Shown here piece after piece: positions 1 through 10,699 of a DNA stretch of 64,000 nt (its first letter is position 1; every line of letters starts with the position of its first letter). The notes beneath the pieces were generated by a model. The model had not been told where the DNA came from. It ran no database searches and saw nothing but the letters and a program-made list of their open reading frames with translations. Location of the stretch: the NCBI RefSeq assembly GCF_030272615.1, contig NC_081410.1, positions 569,305,152 through 569,369,151 of the forward strand, in the 5' to 3' direction. The translations under genes were made by a program, and so were the position numbers. Source of the DNA: Cryptomeria japonica. Taxonomy: Eukaryota; Streptophyta; Pinopsida; Cupressales; Cupressaceae.

Positions 1-27
1 GATGCCCTAGTTGAAGAAGTTGAAAAA

Positions 28-1100
28 ATGAATGAATTTAATCCTAACCTGAGAAGGGAGTTGGAAGGACTGACTATCAGAATGTGTCAAGAGCTTGAGA
101 ACAGAAGGAAAGCTGAAGATCTGGTAAAAGACAAATATCATGAGATCTCCAAGCTGAAGCAAGAAATCAGTACCCTTACCACTCATCTCCAAGAGAGTAT
201 AGTGGAAAAATAAGAAATGCAAGGTGAACTAAACATGGCTATTTCTGAGAATGCAACCTTGATGGAATCCAATGCTGCTATTTCCAAGGAACTTACTAAG
301 TCAAAAGAGATACTTGCCAAATTCAATCAGAGTATTGCTAAGCTAGAGAATAAGTTGGAATCGGCAAAACCAGTAAAGAATACCACTGGACTTGGTTTCT
401 CTAGATATGAGGAAGGTGAGACCTCTAGAACAAAAGCAGAAGCATCAAAGAAGCAACCGATATCCAAGGATAAAGGTAAGAAAAAATTAAACTTGTTTGA
501 TTTAATTGTCTCAAAGAAGGACATACTGCTAATGTGTGTAGAAGCAAGGCCTACAACAATTTTCCATATTTTCAAAATAATATGCCTAGATCCAATAGAT
601 TCAATGGAAACTGTTATGCATGCAACAAGTTTGGGCATAGAGCATTTGAATGCAAGTCAGTTTTGCACAATACTGAGAGATATCCTCCAAGGACTCAAGG
701 AGTTATCCCAGAACCCTCTGTGAACTGGAATCCCAACCGATACAATACCTATGACCATCGGTCAGGTGGTTATCAAGTGGTTACTAGTTGGATAACAACT
801 TGTTTGATCTGTAGTGGTAGCGGTCACACTGTTGCAACATGTAGAAGGAAGAATGGTAGTATGAATAATGGACCATGGAGAACACTTAGAAGGCTATGCT
901 ATCATTGCAACAAACTTGGACACACTACCAAAACTTGCAGACTGAGAAAGAACCTATCAGACGATATACTGATCACTCCAGAAGGGAAGATTGATGTTGA
1001 AACCGTTCAAGAGGGAATGAATAAAACTTGGAAAAAAAATCAGAAGAAGCGTCACAGAATGAACCGATTTCTGCACCTAGTGTGGAAGTCTCTGAACTGA
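28..1100 (+). pseudogene. ORF A: gag-like coiled-coil protein with three CCHC zinc knuckles, broken
   Basis: A gag-like nucleic-acid-binding protein of element A. The first part (28-723, one frame) is rich in Glu, Lys and Leu heptads and looks like a coiled coil; it is interrupted by TAA at 211-213. The frame must then shift, because three C-X2-C-X4-H-X4-C knuckles lie in another frame: about 612-653 (CYACNKFGHRAFEC), 801-842 (CLICSGSGHTVATC) and 897-938 (CYHCNKLGHTTKTC). The frame stops at 1100. Zinc knuckles of this kind bind RNA in retroelement Gag proteins. No protease, integrase or RT follows; the next frame of the same element is ORF B, after the A1 insertion. A similar coiled-coil plus knuckle protein lies on the minus strand at 43342-44441. 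The true start may lie before the window. Confidence 0.7.
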
Positions 1101-1222
1101 CAAACTGAGCTTCTGAAAAGCTTAGGGGGAACATATCGGTGAAATATTTTGAAGCCCCGGTTTATATCGGTAAAAACCTTAACCGGTATATATTACCTAT
1201 TAGTCGGCAGAAGACTTGAAGC
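1101..1222 (+). other. Spacer between ORF A and ORF B, left part
   Basis: Non-coding stretch of element A, rich in the motif CGGT (for example ATCGGTAAAAACC and AACCGGTA). It continues at 19253-19580 after the A1 insertion. The last five bases, GAAGC (1218-1222), are the target duplication of A1. Confidence 0.5.
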
Positions 1223-1691
1223 TGTTGGTGTAAATAATTATTCATCATGGATATTATTACACCTTACTTAAGTTTACTTAGGAAATGTATTTCATAGTAG
1301 TTTGGGTATGAGACACTTGGGTGTTTGTGCCACATTGGGATAGTGTGTGTAGGAGAATTTCCACCTTTTATGGTGTTGATCTTGCTGTTACACTCCACAT
1401 TCAGTGGGTGATCCATCTGATGTGGACTATTATATTGTTTCTCCTACCTACCCACACCTATTTCCTACCTACCCTTGTTTCTTATTGAGCCACATGTCAT
1501 GTTTGTGTGATCGCATATCCATATAGCCTTGCCTACATAAGGAGGCTCATATTCATTGTATGTAATTTGAATGATTGATGATCCAGTTGATCAGTATTTT
1601 CATCTTGATAGAATACAGTTTATTTCTATCATATATTTTATCTCTCTTATTTGTGCTTTCCATTGCCTCTTGATCTTGGCAAAATCTCACA
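1223..1691 (+). repeat. 5' LTR of A1
   Basis: Starts TGTTGGTGTAAATAATT and ends AATCTCACA. It is repeated at 18801-19252 with about a dozen substitutions by eye. The main length difference is an insertion of about 17 bp in a CTACC-rich stretch near 1441-1470. Confidence 0.9.
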
Positions 1692-1704
1692 TGGTATTAG
1701 AGCC
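1692..1704 (+). promoter_or_regulatory. Primer-binding site of A1 (initiator tRNA-Met type)
   Basis: TGGTATTAGAGCC directly follows the LTR. It matches the plant tRNA-iMet primer-binding consensus TGGTATCAGAGCC except for one C-to-T change. Confidence 0.85.
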
Positions 1705-2455
1705 ATTAGAGTGTCATTGGTTTGCTAATTGAGAGAAATTTGATGTTATTTAGGGTTGTGTATTTTGGAGTTTTCTATTGCAGGTCATTATTGAAGCTTG
1801 ATGGGTCAAATATGAGGTTACCATTGGATTGAGGAGGACCAAGAAAGTTATTTTTGCCTTTTGTTTTATCCAAATCGAACTTCGGAGGCCAAATCTAGAG
1901 GCATTTGAAGTTTGACGCTGCGGCGGAAATTTTCCAGAAATTATAATTTTGTAGGCATTTTTCAAATAGCGATATCTCACTCATCCGAACTCGTTTTTTT
2001 GAGAAATTTTTTTTGGGGGGGGGGTAGAATTTCATGATCTGTACAATGGTGCAGGAGTTTTCTGATTTTTGGATACAAGTTTTTTGGAAATCATGAAATC
2101 CTAATTTTTACACCTTTAGAGGCTTCATTTGGGATCATATATACTCCTTTTCAGGTGCCATTTTTTTTGAAAGTGCATATGTTTTCATCTACTTTCATAA
2201 TCTGCCATCTTTTTGCAGTGAGTTTAAGTAGAAATTGTACTTTCAGTATTTGGCCATTTTTGGCATATTTGGTACTTGCATTTTGCTTGGATCTTAGTTT
2301 AGATCACTAGCAGTATTTGTTGAAGTCTCTTAGATATCATTTTGAGAAGTTGTAAATTGAAATCAGAAGTCCACTTTGCCTTGTTTTGCAAGTGGCTCAT
2401 TGTATACACACTAAGTATAAAGTGCCAAAATCATCATTTTGGGGGGATTTATTGA
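1705..2455 (+). other. Leader of A1, no coding signal
   Basis: About 750 bp of untranslated leader between the primer-binding site and the gag frame. It includes two long G tracts (about 2016-2025 and, just downstream, 2465-2475). No convincing frame was seen on either strand. Confidence 0.5.
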
Positions 2456-2668
2456 TTGAGTATTTTGGGGGGGGGTGTCTTATGTGATTGTGCCTCTCTC
2501 TATCTTGTATTTTTTCATTTTGGTGTTGTGGGTTCTCCTAAATTTCAACTTTTAACTCCTCATAATTATGCATCATGGAAAATTAAGGCATGGAGTAAAC
2601 TAATGGAAAAAGGACTCATTCATTATGTAAATGAAACTATAATAGCAACACCTAATCCTAAGGCTGAT
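2456..2668 (+). pseudogene. A1 gag, N-terminal part, split by the Gypsy insertion
   Basis: The frame carries a typical start of a UBN2/Retrotran_gag_2 domain (FQLLTPHNYASWKIKAWSKL). It runs to codon GAT at 2666-2668, where the Gypsy LTR begins. The same frame resumes after the duplicated CTGAT at 16519-16523. The exact start codon is unclear because the upstream part of this frame has no convincing ATG. Known role of the family: virion-like capsid formation around element RNA. Confidence 0.75.
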
Positions 2669-5454
2669 TGTGAGGCCCTACCCCGACTCAGTTTGACATT
2701 TTCAGTTATTTGCATAATGAGACTATTATGGATGCTTTATTTTATGCTTTATGGATTTAGAAACTATATGATTTCCATGATTTGGATCACATTGACATAT
2801 GTTGATGCTCTATTTTATGCATGATGATTATGAAACTTTATATGTTGCTAGAATAGAATTACTTTGAAATAGTGAATGTCATTATTGGAATTTCAGGACT
2901 TCATTTTGATGATAGAAAAATGATGCTTATTTTATGAATGGTTCAATTTTGAGAATTATGTTAATTGCTTATGTGGAATCGAATTTGAATGAATGAGATA
3001 TTGAATTATTGTTGCCAAATGTATGAGTGTTTGATGTGGAATGAAATCCATGTATTTAATTATGTATAATTGTGATTATTTGGAATTACTAATGTGTTAA
3101 TTGAGATGCACAGGAAAATTATCCATGTGACTATGGAATTTATATGGAGAACCAAACCTAGACCAATGTACGATTGTTAAGCCAGGGGTTGTCTATTTGG
3201 AGAGACAACACCCCGTTTGTAATGTATTTTATTTGTGAAAGTAATGATGCATGTGTGTTGATTTGATTTTATGTAATTGTGTAAACCTACAAGAGACAAA
3301 TTCCATGTGTGATTTTTTATATTGTATTTTATTGTGTCACTTGACACATGTGATGATTAGTGTCATTGATTTTGACTTGTCTCTTGGAGGGAGTTTGTTT
3401 CTACCAAAGCTATTCAGACACATGAGTGTGGTCCCAAATTTGCCTTGGGTAGAGAGTCTTGGGAGTGGCCAACTCAGGTTTGACCCGTAGGTTAACTTCA
3501 GTTGGGTTTCTCAGGGGTCAAATGGACTCCTAGGGTCAGTTTTAGGGATTTTCCAAAGGTCCAAAGGGTATACCTATGGGTTAGGGGTATTTTGAAACAT
3601 GTGACTACTCCCATGTGACTATTTAGTCACCTCAAAAAGTGGTTTTTCCAAGGTGAGCGAAAATTCAACTTAGAAGGTTCCTCCTAGGATAGACAACCTT
3701 CCCTTTTGATGTCAAACTCTCTTCCCTATCCTCTCTCACCTTTTCCCTTTCTAGTTTTAGTAATGTGTAAGAAGTTGGGAAGAGCAACCAATGGGAACTC
3801 TCACCTCACCTAAGGGGTTGGGAAGTGTGTGAGAGGCCTTCTTAGGCAAGGATTAGGGACTTAGTGAGTAATCACCCACTCTCCATTGTTGGAGATTATG
3901 CATTTGTTTTGAAAATTGGTAGTAGAATAGAATTTTTTGGTGAAGGGTTGGTGGAAAAAGTTTGTGTGGATTTGGGCAGCTCATCCCCAACTAAATCTAA
4001 CATACCTATTGGCAGATTAAGGTTGGTTTTACTTTCTTTTGTTTATGTTGTTTATGTTGTTTTTGTAAGAAAGAAATGTTTGCATTAAAATAGATGTGTA
4101 TATGTAATTTGTTGTAGGAGAAAAATGTAAGTTTTCATTTCCATGTTCTTTGTTTATGTGTTCTTGTTTTGGGAGTGTCCAAGGCCTCCTACTCTTGGGA
4201 TAGTAGGATGGTCTTGGGGTGGAAGGAGTATGACAGCCTTGGGTGAGAGGCTCTCCTTATGGAGAGTGATCTCAAGGGTGTCCTTTGTGACCCTTGCTGC
4301 ATAGCCTTGTGTATGCATTTGGGGGTCATAAGGGGAGGAAATATGGCTTTTATGCCTTTGGGGGGCATAAGGTGTGGAGGTGAAAATTGTTGTATTTTGT
4401 TTTTCCATGAGGTGGCTTGATTTGTATTATGCTTGCAATCTCCCCAATGGTACTTGGTCCACTTCCACCCATGGAAAGATCATCACAAGATGTGGTGAAA
4501 GTGTAGCTTGGGATGAGAAAATGCATGTTGAGTGTTTGCCTTATTTGTTGTGTTGTTTGCTTGTTTGTAACTTGTCTAGTGCTTGGTTCTCCAAGCTCGG
4601 TGGTGGCTTCTAGTAAGCCTAGGCTGGGAGGTGAGCTCTCCATGGTCAAGTTGTATTTTTATTGCAGGTTGCTTGGGATGGAAAAGAAAGAGTAAAGAGC
4701 TTTGTTGCTGTTTTGTGTTGCAGAAAAGTTTAAAAGAAAAATGTATTCAATATTGTAGCTTGTATAAAAAAAAAAGAGCTATTGCTATATTTAATTTCCA
4801 AAAGAAAAGAAATGTATTATTTTATTCATATTCCTATGGAAGGGAAATATTTTTTGGGTTTCAAACCCATTTGTATTCTTATTTACTTTGTATTTACATT
4901 TCCTAAAGAAATATATTTTTCCTACCTTGGTTAGTTTTGCAAAAAGAAAGATGAAATGTATTAGCTTGTATTTAAATCTTCATGTTTGAAAAAAAGAAAT
5001 GATGTTGTTGCATTTATGTTTATTTTGCAAATAAATTAATTTTGTTTCTACATATTCATTTATGTTTATTTATGTTGCTGCAATAAAAATAAATCTGTCA
5101 TTTATATTTGTCCATTTAATGCAAAAAATAAATCGTATTGTAGTAGCTTATTTTATCAAAAAAAATTAGCATTTAGTTTTAGTTTTATTTTGTTTACCAA
5201 AAAGGGATTATATTTTAAGATTGTTGTTAGAATGCATTTTTAGTTGCAGAATGCTTAAAGCAAAGAAACAATAAAGTCATCCGCTTTCCTCTAAACTAGG
5301 TCTAATATGCTAAAGGAATAAGTAGTTTGAGTTTCGTAAATAAAAATAAAAAAATATGGGCAAAATTTAAAATCTATTTATTGACTATCCAACAAAGTAT
5401 ATTAACTCCATTTTATGCTGCAAACCATTTATTAGTTTTCTGCATGTTATAAAA

Positions 5455-5626
5455 TATATATATATATATATACACATTAAAAAGCATTAACCTGGAAACT
5501 TAAATACCTCCTAAGCAAAATGATATAAATATATATCTACATATATATTTATATATACATATATATTTATATATATATATACATATATAGATATATATAT
5601 ATATATGTATATATATAAATGAGAAA
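5455..5626. repeat. AT-rich microsatellite block in the 5' LTR
   Basis: Runs of (TA)n with TATATATTTA variants. The matching place in the 3' LTR (14789-15075) is longer, which explains most of the length difference between the LTRs. Confidence 0.8.
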
Positions 5627-5699
5627 ACATATTATAAAAAAAAATACACAAAAAAATAATATAAAAAAAATAACATCACCATGTTCAGTGAAGGCCGAA

Positions 5700-5922
5700 C
5701 CCCTGTAAGCACAGGGGACAACGCGACCGTGCCCTCACTGTGATTACTCACAGTGGACGGCTCGACGCCGCCACTGTGGGTAACCACAGTGGACAGCACT
5801 AGGTCCCCCACTGTGGGTAACCACAGTGGTGATGACTCCTTGTCCGCCACTATGTCTATCCACAGCGGACAGCGCTCGGCGGCACTGTGGATAAGCACAG
5901 TGGCACCCGGGGGAAACCCCCG
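5700..5922. repeat. Array of seven hairpins in the Gypsy 5' LTR
   Basis: A GC-rich island in AT-rich DNA. Inverted repeats follow each other: CCCCTGT/ACAGGGG (5700-5717), CACTGTG/CACAGTG (5736-5755), two copies of arm CCACTGTGG, loop GTAA, arm CCACAGTGG (5771-5792 and 5808-5829), a weaker one (5844-5868), CACTGTG/CACAGTG (5883-5902) and CGGGGG/CCCCCG (5908-5922). The five CACTGTG-type units start about every 35-39 bp, so this is a tandem hairpin repeat. A counterpart lies in the 3' LTR at 15165-15389. Function unknown. Confidence 0.85.
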
Positions 5923-5938
5923 CTCACTGCCGTTCACC

Positions 5939-5990
5939 ACTTCGCCGCCGTTTTCCCATTTCGCCGCCGTTTTCCCATTTCACCGCCCTT
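5939..5990 (+). repeat. 19-bp tandem repeat, about 2.5 copies
   Basis: The unit TTCGCCGCCGTTTTCCCAT occurs twice in a row and a third time in part, directly after the hairpin array. Confidence 0.7.
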
Positions 5991-6108
5991 TTTTCCTCTT
6001 CGCTGTCATCTCTCTTTCGGTTGCTGCCCTTCGGGGACTCCATGGCCACCACCTCTCATCCTGCACACACACACACAACTCTTCAACACACACACACAAA
6101 AAAAAAAA

Positions 6109-6135
6109 GCCCTAACCCAATTTTTGGGTTAGGGC
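6109..6135. repeat. Perfect 12-bp-stem hairpin with telomere-like arms
   Basis: Arm GCCCTAACCCAA, a 3-nt T loop, then arm TTGGGTTAGGGC, preceded by an A run of about a dozen. The 3' LTR version (15571-15597) has lost part of the pairing. Confidence 0.8.
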
Positions 6136-6319
6136 AAACACTTATGGATTTTAAAAAAGAAATGTGTAAGGAATATGAATATATTTTTTAAAAAAAAAGA
6201 GAGTCAGGGCTATCATGGGGACTTTTATGATTTTTTTCTTTCAATAGGGTGAAGTAAATAAAAAAAGGGGCCATCACTTCAACCCTAGAATTATACATTT
6301 AAACATATATGTATTTATA

Positions 6320-6333
6320 TATATAATTGTATT

Positions 6334-6367
<34 letters not shown>

Positions 6368-6380
6368 TATATATATACGT
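6320..6380. repeat. AT microsatellite in the 5' LTR
   Basis: A (TA)n tract flanked by TATATACGTGTATAG. The matching tract in the 3' LTR is at about 15795-15835. Confidence 0.7.
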
Positions 6381-7041
6381 GTATAGATGGACATTTTTAC
6401 TTTTCCCCATGTCCCTTTATATAAATAAATATATACTTATATATACATGATTTTAGATATATAGTATCTACATATATATAAATATGTATGTAGAATTATA
6501 TATATATCTATTCGGAACCAAATGTTTAATTGCAAATCATTTTTAACCATTTTCAAATGTTATAGGAGTGAAGAAGTATTTTAATAAGAAATTTTAATCT
6601 GAAAGTCTTGGTAGGATTAACCTAGGAGGATTAAAATGACCCATGTGTGTCAAGTTGGCCCCCTTTATTTTGAAATTTATTAGTCACCTTTTATTAATGG
6701 ATATTTTATTTAATAGGTTAATTTAATCAAAAAGTTAGGGTAAATTAATTTTAGACCCTAAGTAATTAAAGAACTATAGGAGATCATTAATAGTCCCTAT
6801 TAATTTAGTTGTGATTATTGCTAAGTGAGTTTAATTATTTATTAATGGAAGATTAGTGATAACTCTTGTGGAGAAATATTAGCTCGCTTATAACTTAGAA
6901 AACTTTATCACCCAATTAATTTAATTGTTTGATTCATTCAAAACATAGTTAAGACCAAACTAGAATGCAATATTTTAATTAGGTTAGTCGTACTAAGTTA
7001 AGTATTTTAAAAAATAAAAAATAAAAATTTTATTCCGTTTG

Positions 7042-7059
7042 TGCCCAAAAGTTTGGGCA
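7042..7059. repeat. Palindrome five bases from the LTR end
   Basis: TGCCCAAA, AG, TTTGGGCA, followed by TGACA and the end of the LTR at 7064. It is fully conserved at 16496-16513 in the other LTR. Confidence 0.85.
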
Positions 7060-7067
7060 TGACATTT

Positions 7068-7079
7068 TGGTATCAGAGC
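7068..7079 (+). promoter_or_regulatory. Primer-binding site of the Gypsy element (tRNA-iMet type)
   Basis: TGGTATCAGAGC begins three bases after the LTR end, complementary to the 3' end of plant initiator tRNA-Met. Confidence 0.9.
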
Positions 7080-9211
7080 AAGGTTACCAACACTAGGAAC
7101 CTTACTCCATTACGTTTCGCTATAATTATTTAATTAATTAAATTGTATTTATTTTTATTATATTTATGTTTAAAGTGGCTAAAATATTTCTCCTAAAATA
7201 TTTATTTATTTCATTTTATTTTATTTTCTTAAAAAGAATGCCTCCAACTACGCGACAAACTCGCAAACGTGGTAGAGGCCCTAGGCGTGAACGCATGGCA
7301 TGCGAAGAGGTCATTAGGGAGGAATCGGTTCCAGAAGTGAACCCAGAAGTCCCTCCCGAACGATCAGTTGACCCGAATCGAGACATCTTGGTAGCTCTAC
7401 AGAACCTGATTGGCATAGTTCAGGATAGGCTTCCGGCAGTAGATCAGAATGTTGAGAACTAGAACTCAGGAAGCCGTAGAATAGTAGAACGGGAACGGAG
7501 TAGGAGTCCACCTCCTAATCTCGTAGAGAGTCAGGCTGGGCATGAGCCCGAGTCTGTTCACCTACCAGCACCACCTCCAGTCGTAGCACCAGTGTATATT
7601 GAGAGGGCATGTCGAGATCCAGGGGATCTAATCAGAGAGGTTATGCGTCTTCAGCCACCATCTTTTGGGGGATCTACCGACGGGGTAGAAGTAGAGGCAT
7701 GGCTTTTGAGCCTAGATAGGTGCTTTGCATTGCGCTCTTATGAGAGCAATCTAAAAGCACCTGCAGCAGTTCACCTATTGCGAGGAACAACCTCCACATG
7801 GTGGAGACAAGAAGAATATAAGTGTGGCTTAGAGATAGAAACCCTCACTTGGGAGATTTTCACAGAAAGGTTCAAGGAGAGGTACTTATCAGAGCATTTC
7901 AGACAGCATAGGGTGGATGAGTTTCATGACCTCCAACAGAAGGGTCTTTCAGTGACCCAGTACGAGAACAAGTTCTTTGAACTCTTACCATACGTAGACT
8001 ACCTAAAAGATGAGAAGCTTCTCATCAACCATTTTATCAGAGGATTGAACTCTGGCATAGTAAGACCAGTGAGAATGGCCGCTCCAGGGAGCCTTTGGGT
8101 TGTCGTGGAAAAGGCTTTGATAGCCGAGGAGATTCAGGTCAAGCCCTAGGACTCGAGGGATCGGTTCCAAAACCATAACCCTACACCATAGACTTACGGG
8201 TTTCAGAAACCCCATTGGAAGGGTAACAACAGACACACTTCGGGGTTCTCCAAACCCCCTCCTCCACAACAGTCACAACAAAACTAGAGGCAAAGGCCTC
8301 CGCAGAGTCAGCAGGGCGCGAAGCCCAAGTAGTGGTAGTCACAAGGTCAGAGACGAGATCAGAGATCTCAAGCTCCTTACACATCTCTGGTGAGGACTCA
8401 GCAGTCCTCTAGAGGTGGGCATAGTGGTTCTAGCAGGACAGGGGGACAGTTTTTCTCCAGACCACAGGGAGTGCAGTTTCAGGCACGTGGCGCTTGCTTC
8501 ACATGTGGAGCCATGGGACACATGGTGAGAGAGTGTCCTCAGGGTCAGATGGCAGGCAATCAGAGGATGGTAGCATCAGAGCTGACAGTTGGGGATATGG
8601 GCAAGTCCCATAGGGTCTTTGCAATGGTTGACAACCGGTAGGCAGAGCATCAGGCCACAGTTATTGAGGTAGCAGGTATGATCAGAGGTAGCAGTGTATC
8701 TATATTAATTGATTCAGGAGCTACTGACTCTTTTATATCTCCATTGGTTGTGGAGCATTGCGGGCTAGTGGCAATTAGACAAGAGGTCAGTTGGGAAGAG
8801 GAATTAGCTTCAGGGGCTAGAGTGTCAGTGGAATCAGAGGTTAGGGGATGTCAGCTTCAGATTGGTAATACCACCACCTTAGTAGACCTTAGAGTTACAC
8901 CACTCGGATCATACGGCATCGTACTTGGCATGGATTGCCTTTATGCCCACAGAGCCAAGATGGATTGTCGCCTGAAAAGGATCGAGTGTGAGGATGATCA
9001 TGGTTCTCCCATAGTGATCACTGGAATTCAGAGACCCGTGTCTCTTCGTATGATCTCCGCCATGTAGCTTAAGCGGAGCATGCGAAAGGGATGTCAGTTA
9101 TTTGCCATCACCATTAGTGATAGAGAAGAAGAAGAGGAAAAGGAACCATCTATTGATGACCATCCTATCCTTAAGGGATTTTCAGATGTATTTCCTTGAG
9201 AGTTACCCGGT

Positions 9212-10042
9212 ATGCCGCCTCGTAGAGAGATTGACTTTCATATAGACCTTGTTCCAGGAGCCGAACTAGTTTCAAGAGCACCATATAGAATGACCACAAA
9301 TGAGCTTAATGAGCTCAAGATGCAGCTTGAGGAACTCCTAGAGAAGGGCCACATTCGCCCTAGTGTATCCTCTTGGGGTGCACCAGTCATTTTCATGAAG
9401 AAGAAGGATGGATCTCTCCGATTATGCATGGATTATCGTCAGTTGAACAAAGTAACCATCAAGAACAGATATCCGTTGCCCAGGATCGACGATTTATTTG
9501 ACCAACTTCAGGGTGCCAAAGTATTTTCCAAGATTGATCTAAAGTCAGGGTACCATCAGTTGAGGATAGTGGATAGCGATATCCACAAGACCACATTTCG
9601 CACTAGATATGGCCACTATGAGTTCACCGTGGTCTCATTCGGTTTTACAAATGCCCCAGTAGTTTTCATGAGTCTCTTGAATGGAGTATTCTGCACATTC
9701 CTTGATCGTTTTGTGATTGTATTTCTCGACGACATATTGATATATTCACAGAATGAGGAGGAGCATGAGGAGCACTTGAGACAGGTTTTGCAGTGTTTGA
9801 GGGATAATCAGTTGTATGGCAGTTTGTCGAAGTGTGCTTTCTTTAGAATAGAGGTCAGGTACCTTGGTCATGTTATATCCGGTGATGGGATCTCAGTAGA
9901 CCCATCGAAGATCAGAGCCATTATGGATTGGCCAGCGCCTACCTATGTGACAGAGGTTAGGAGCTTCATGGGCTTAGCAGGTTATTATCGACATTTTGTT
10001 GAGGGATTCTCTAGAGTCGCTCATCCTATTACTTCTCTTTAG
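9212..10042 (+). pseudogene. Gypsy reverse transcriptase domain
   Basis: Within the polyprotein. Shows the RT blocks [33 protein letters not shown] and the catalytic [10 protein letters not shown]; the two catalytic Asp codons are at 9728 and 9731. The continuing [15 protein letters not shown] block is the connection to RNase H. The motif [11 protein letters not shown] has Val where Ala is usual. TAG at 10040 cuts it from RNase H. Known role: copying element RNA to cDNA. Confidence 0.93.
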
Positions 10043-10560
10043 CACAAAGGGAAGAAGTTTGAGTGGACAAAAAAGTGCAAGAAGGCCTTTCAGGAACTTA
10101 AAAAGGCACTTACTACCGCACCTATCCTTGTAGTACCGGATCCTTTAGCCGATTTCATGGTTTGCACAGATGCTTCACTAGAGGGTTTAGGAGCAGTCCT
10201 TATGCAGGGTGGCAGAGCTATAGCTTTTGAGTCTAGGAAACTCAAGACTCATGAGCTTAATTACCCTACTCATGACCTTGAGCTTGCAGCAGTAGTGCAT
10301 GCACTTGTGAGGTGGAGACATTTCCTTTTGGGTCATCATTTTGAGTTGCACTCAGACCATCAGAGCCTTCAGTACATATTCACTCAGCCGAACCTTAATG
10401 CACGTTAGAGGAGATGGATGGAATTCTTGTGGGAGTATGATTTTGACGTTCACTACATCAAAGGGAAAGAAAACATAGTTGTGGATGCTTTGAGTAGGAG
10501 ACGTCATGAGGTATACACCGTATCTATGAGCACAGATTTGAGAGATCAGATCATGCAACA
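10043..10560 (+). pseudogene. Gypsy RNase H domain
   Basis: Carries [44 protein letters not shown] and ENIVVDALSRR, which supply the catalytic acidic residues of the Gypsy RNase H. TAG at 10406 lies between the last two blocks. The domain order RT then RNase H then integrase is that of Gypsy elements. Confidence 0.9.
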
Positions 10561-10699
10561 GTTGTCAGAGGACGGATGGTATTTAGAGGTTTGCCAGGCT
10601 ATTCGATCTCAGGAAACCTTAGAAGGGAAATATGTGGATTATTCCTTGGAGTCCGATGGTTTATTACACCATAGAGGGCACATCTATGTACCTTCTTCT

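Larger units (their letters stand above)
2669..7064 (+). repeat. 5' LTR of the Gypsy element (4.4 kb)
   Basis: Begins TGTGAGGCCCTACCCCGACT and ends in GGGCATGACA. It is nearly as long as the whole internal region. It contains a GC-rich hairpin array at 5700-5922, AT microsatellites, a 12-bp-stem hairpin at 6109-6135 and a palindrome at 7042-7059. The few frames in it (for example near 4154-4650 and 5753-6115) are not kept in register with good codon content in the second LTR, so it is treated as non-coding. Confidence 0.93.

Noticed and set aside
5700-5922. CRISPR-like array of spaced palindromic repeats
   Set aside because: The repeats vary, the spacers are short and related to each other, and the block lies in an LTR of a plant retrotransposon.
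5753-6115. 120-codon plus-strand frame over the hairpin array
   Set aside because: It is a by-product of the GC-rich palindromes. The matching frame in the 3' LTR is not kept.
6109-6135. Interstitial telomere repeat
   Set aside because: Only one CCCTAACCC per arm, not a tandem array and not the usual plant CCCTAAA repeat.
7068-7079. tRNA gene at the TGGTATCAGAGC sites
   Set aside because: Only the short complement of a tRNA 3' end is present, placed next to an LTR; these are primer-binding sites. No cloverleaf follows.
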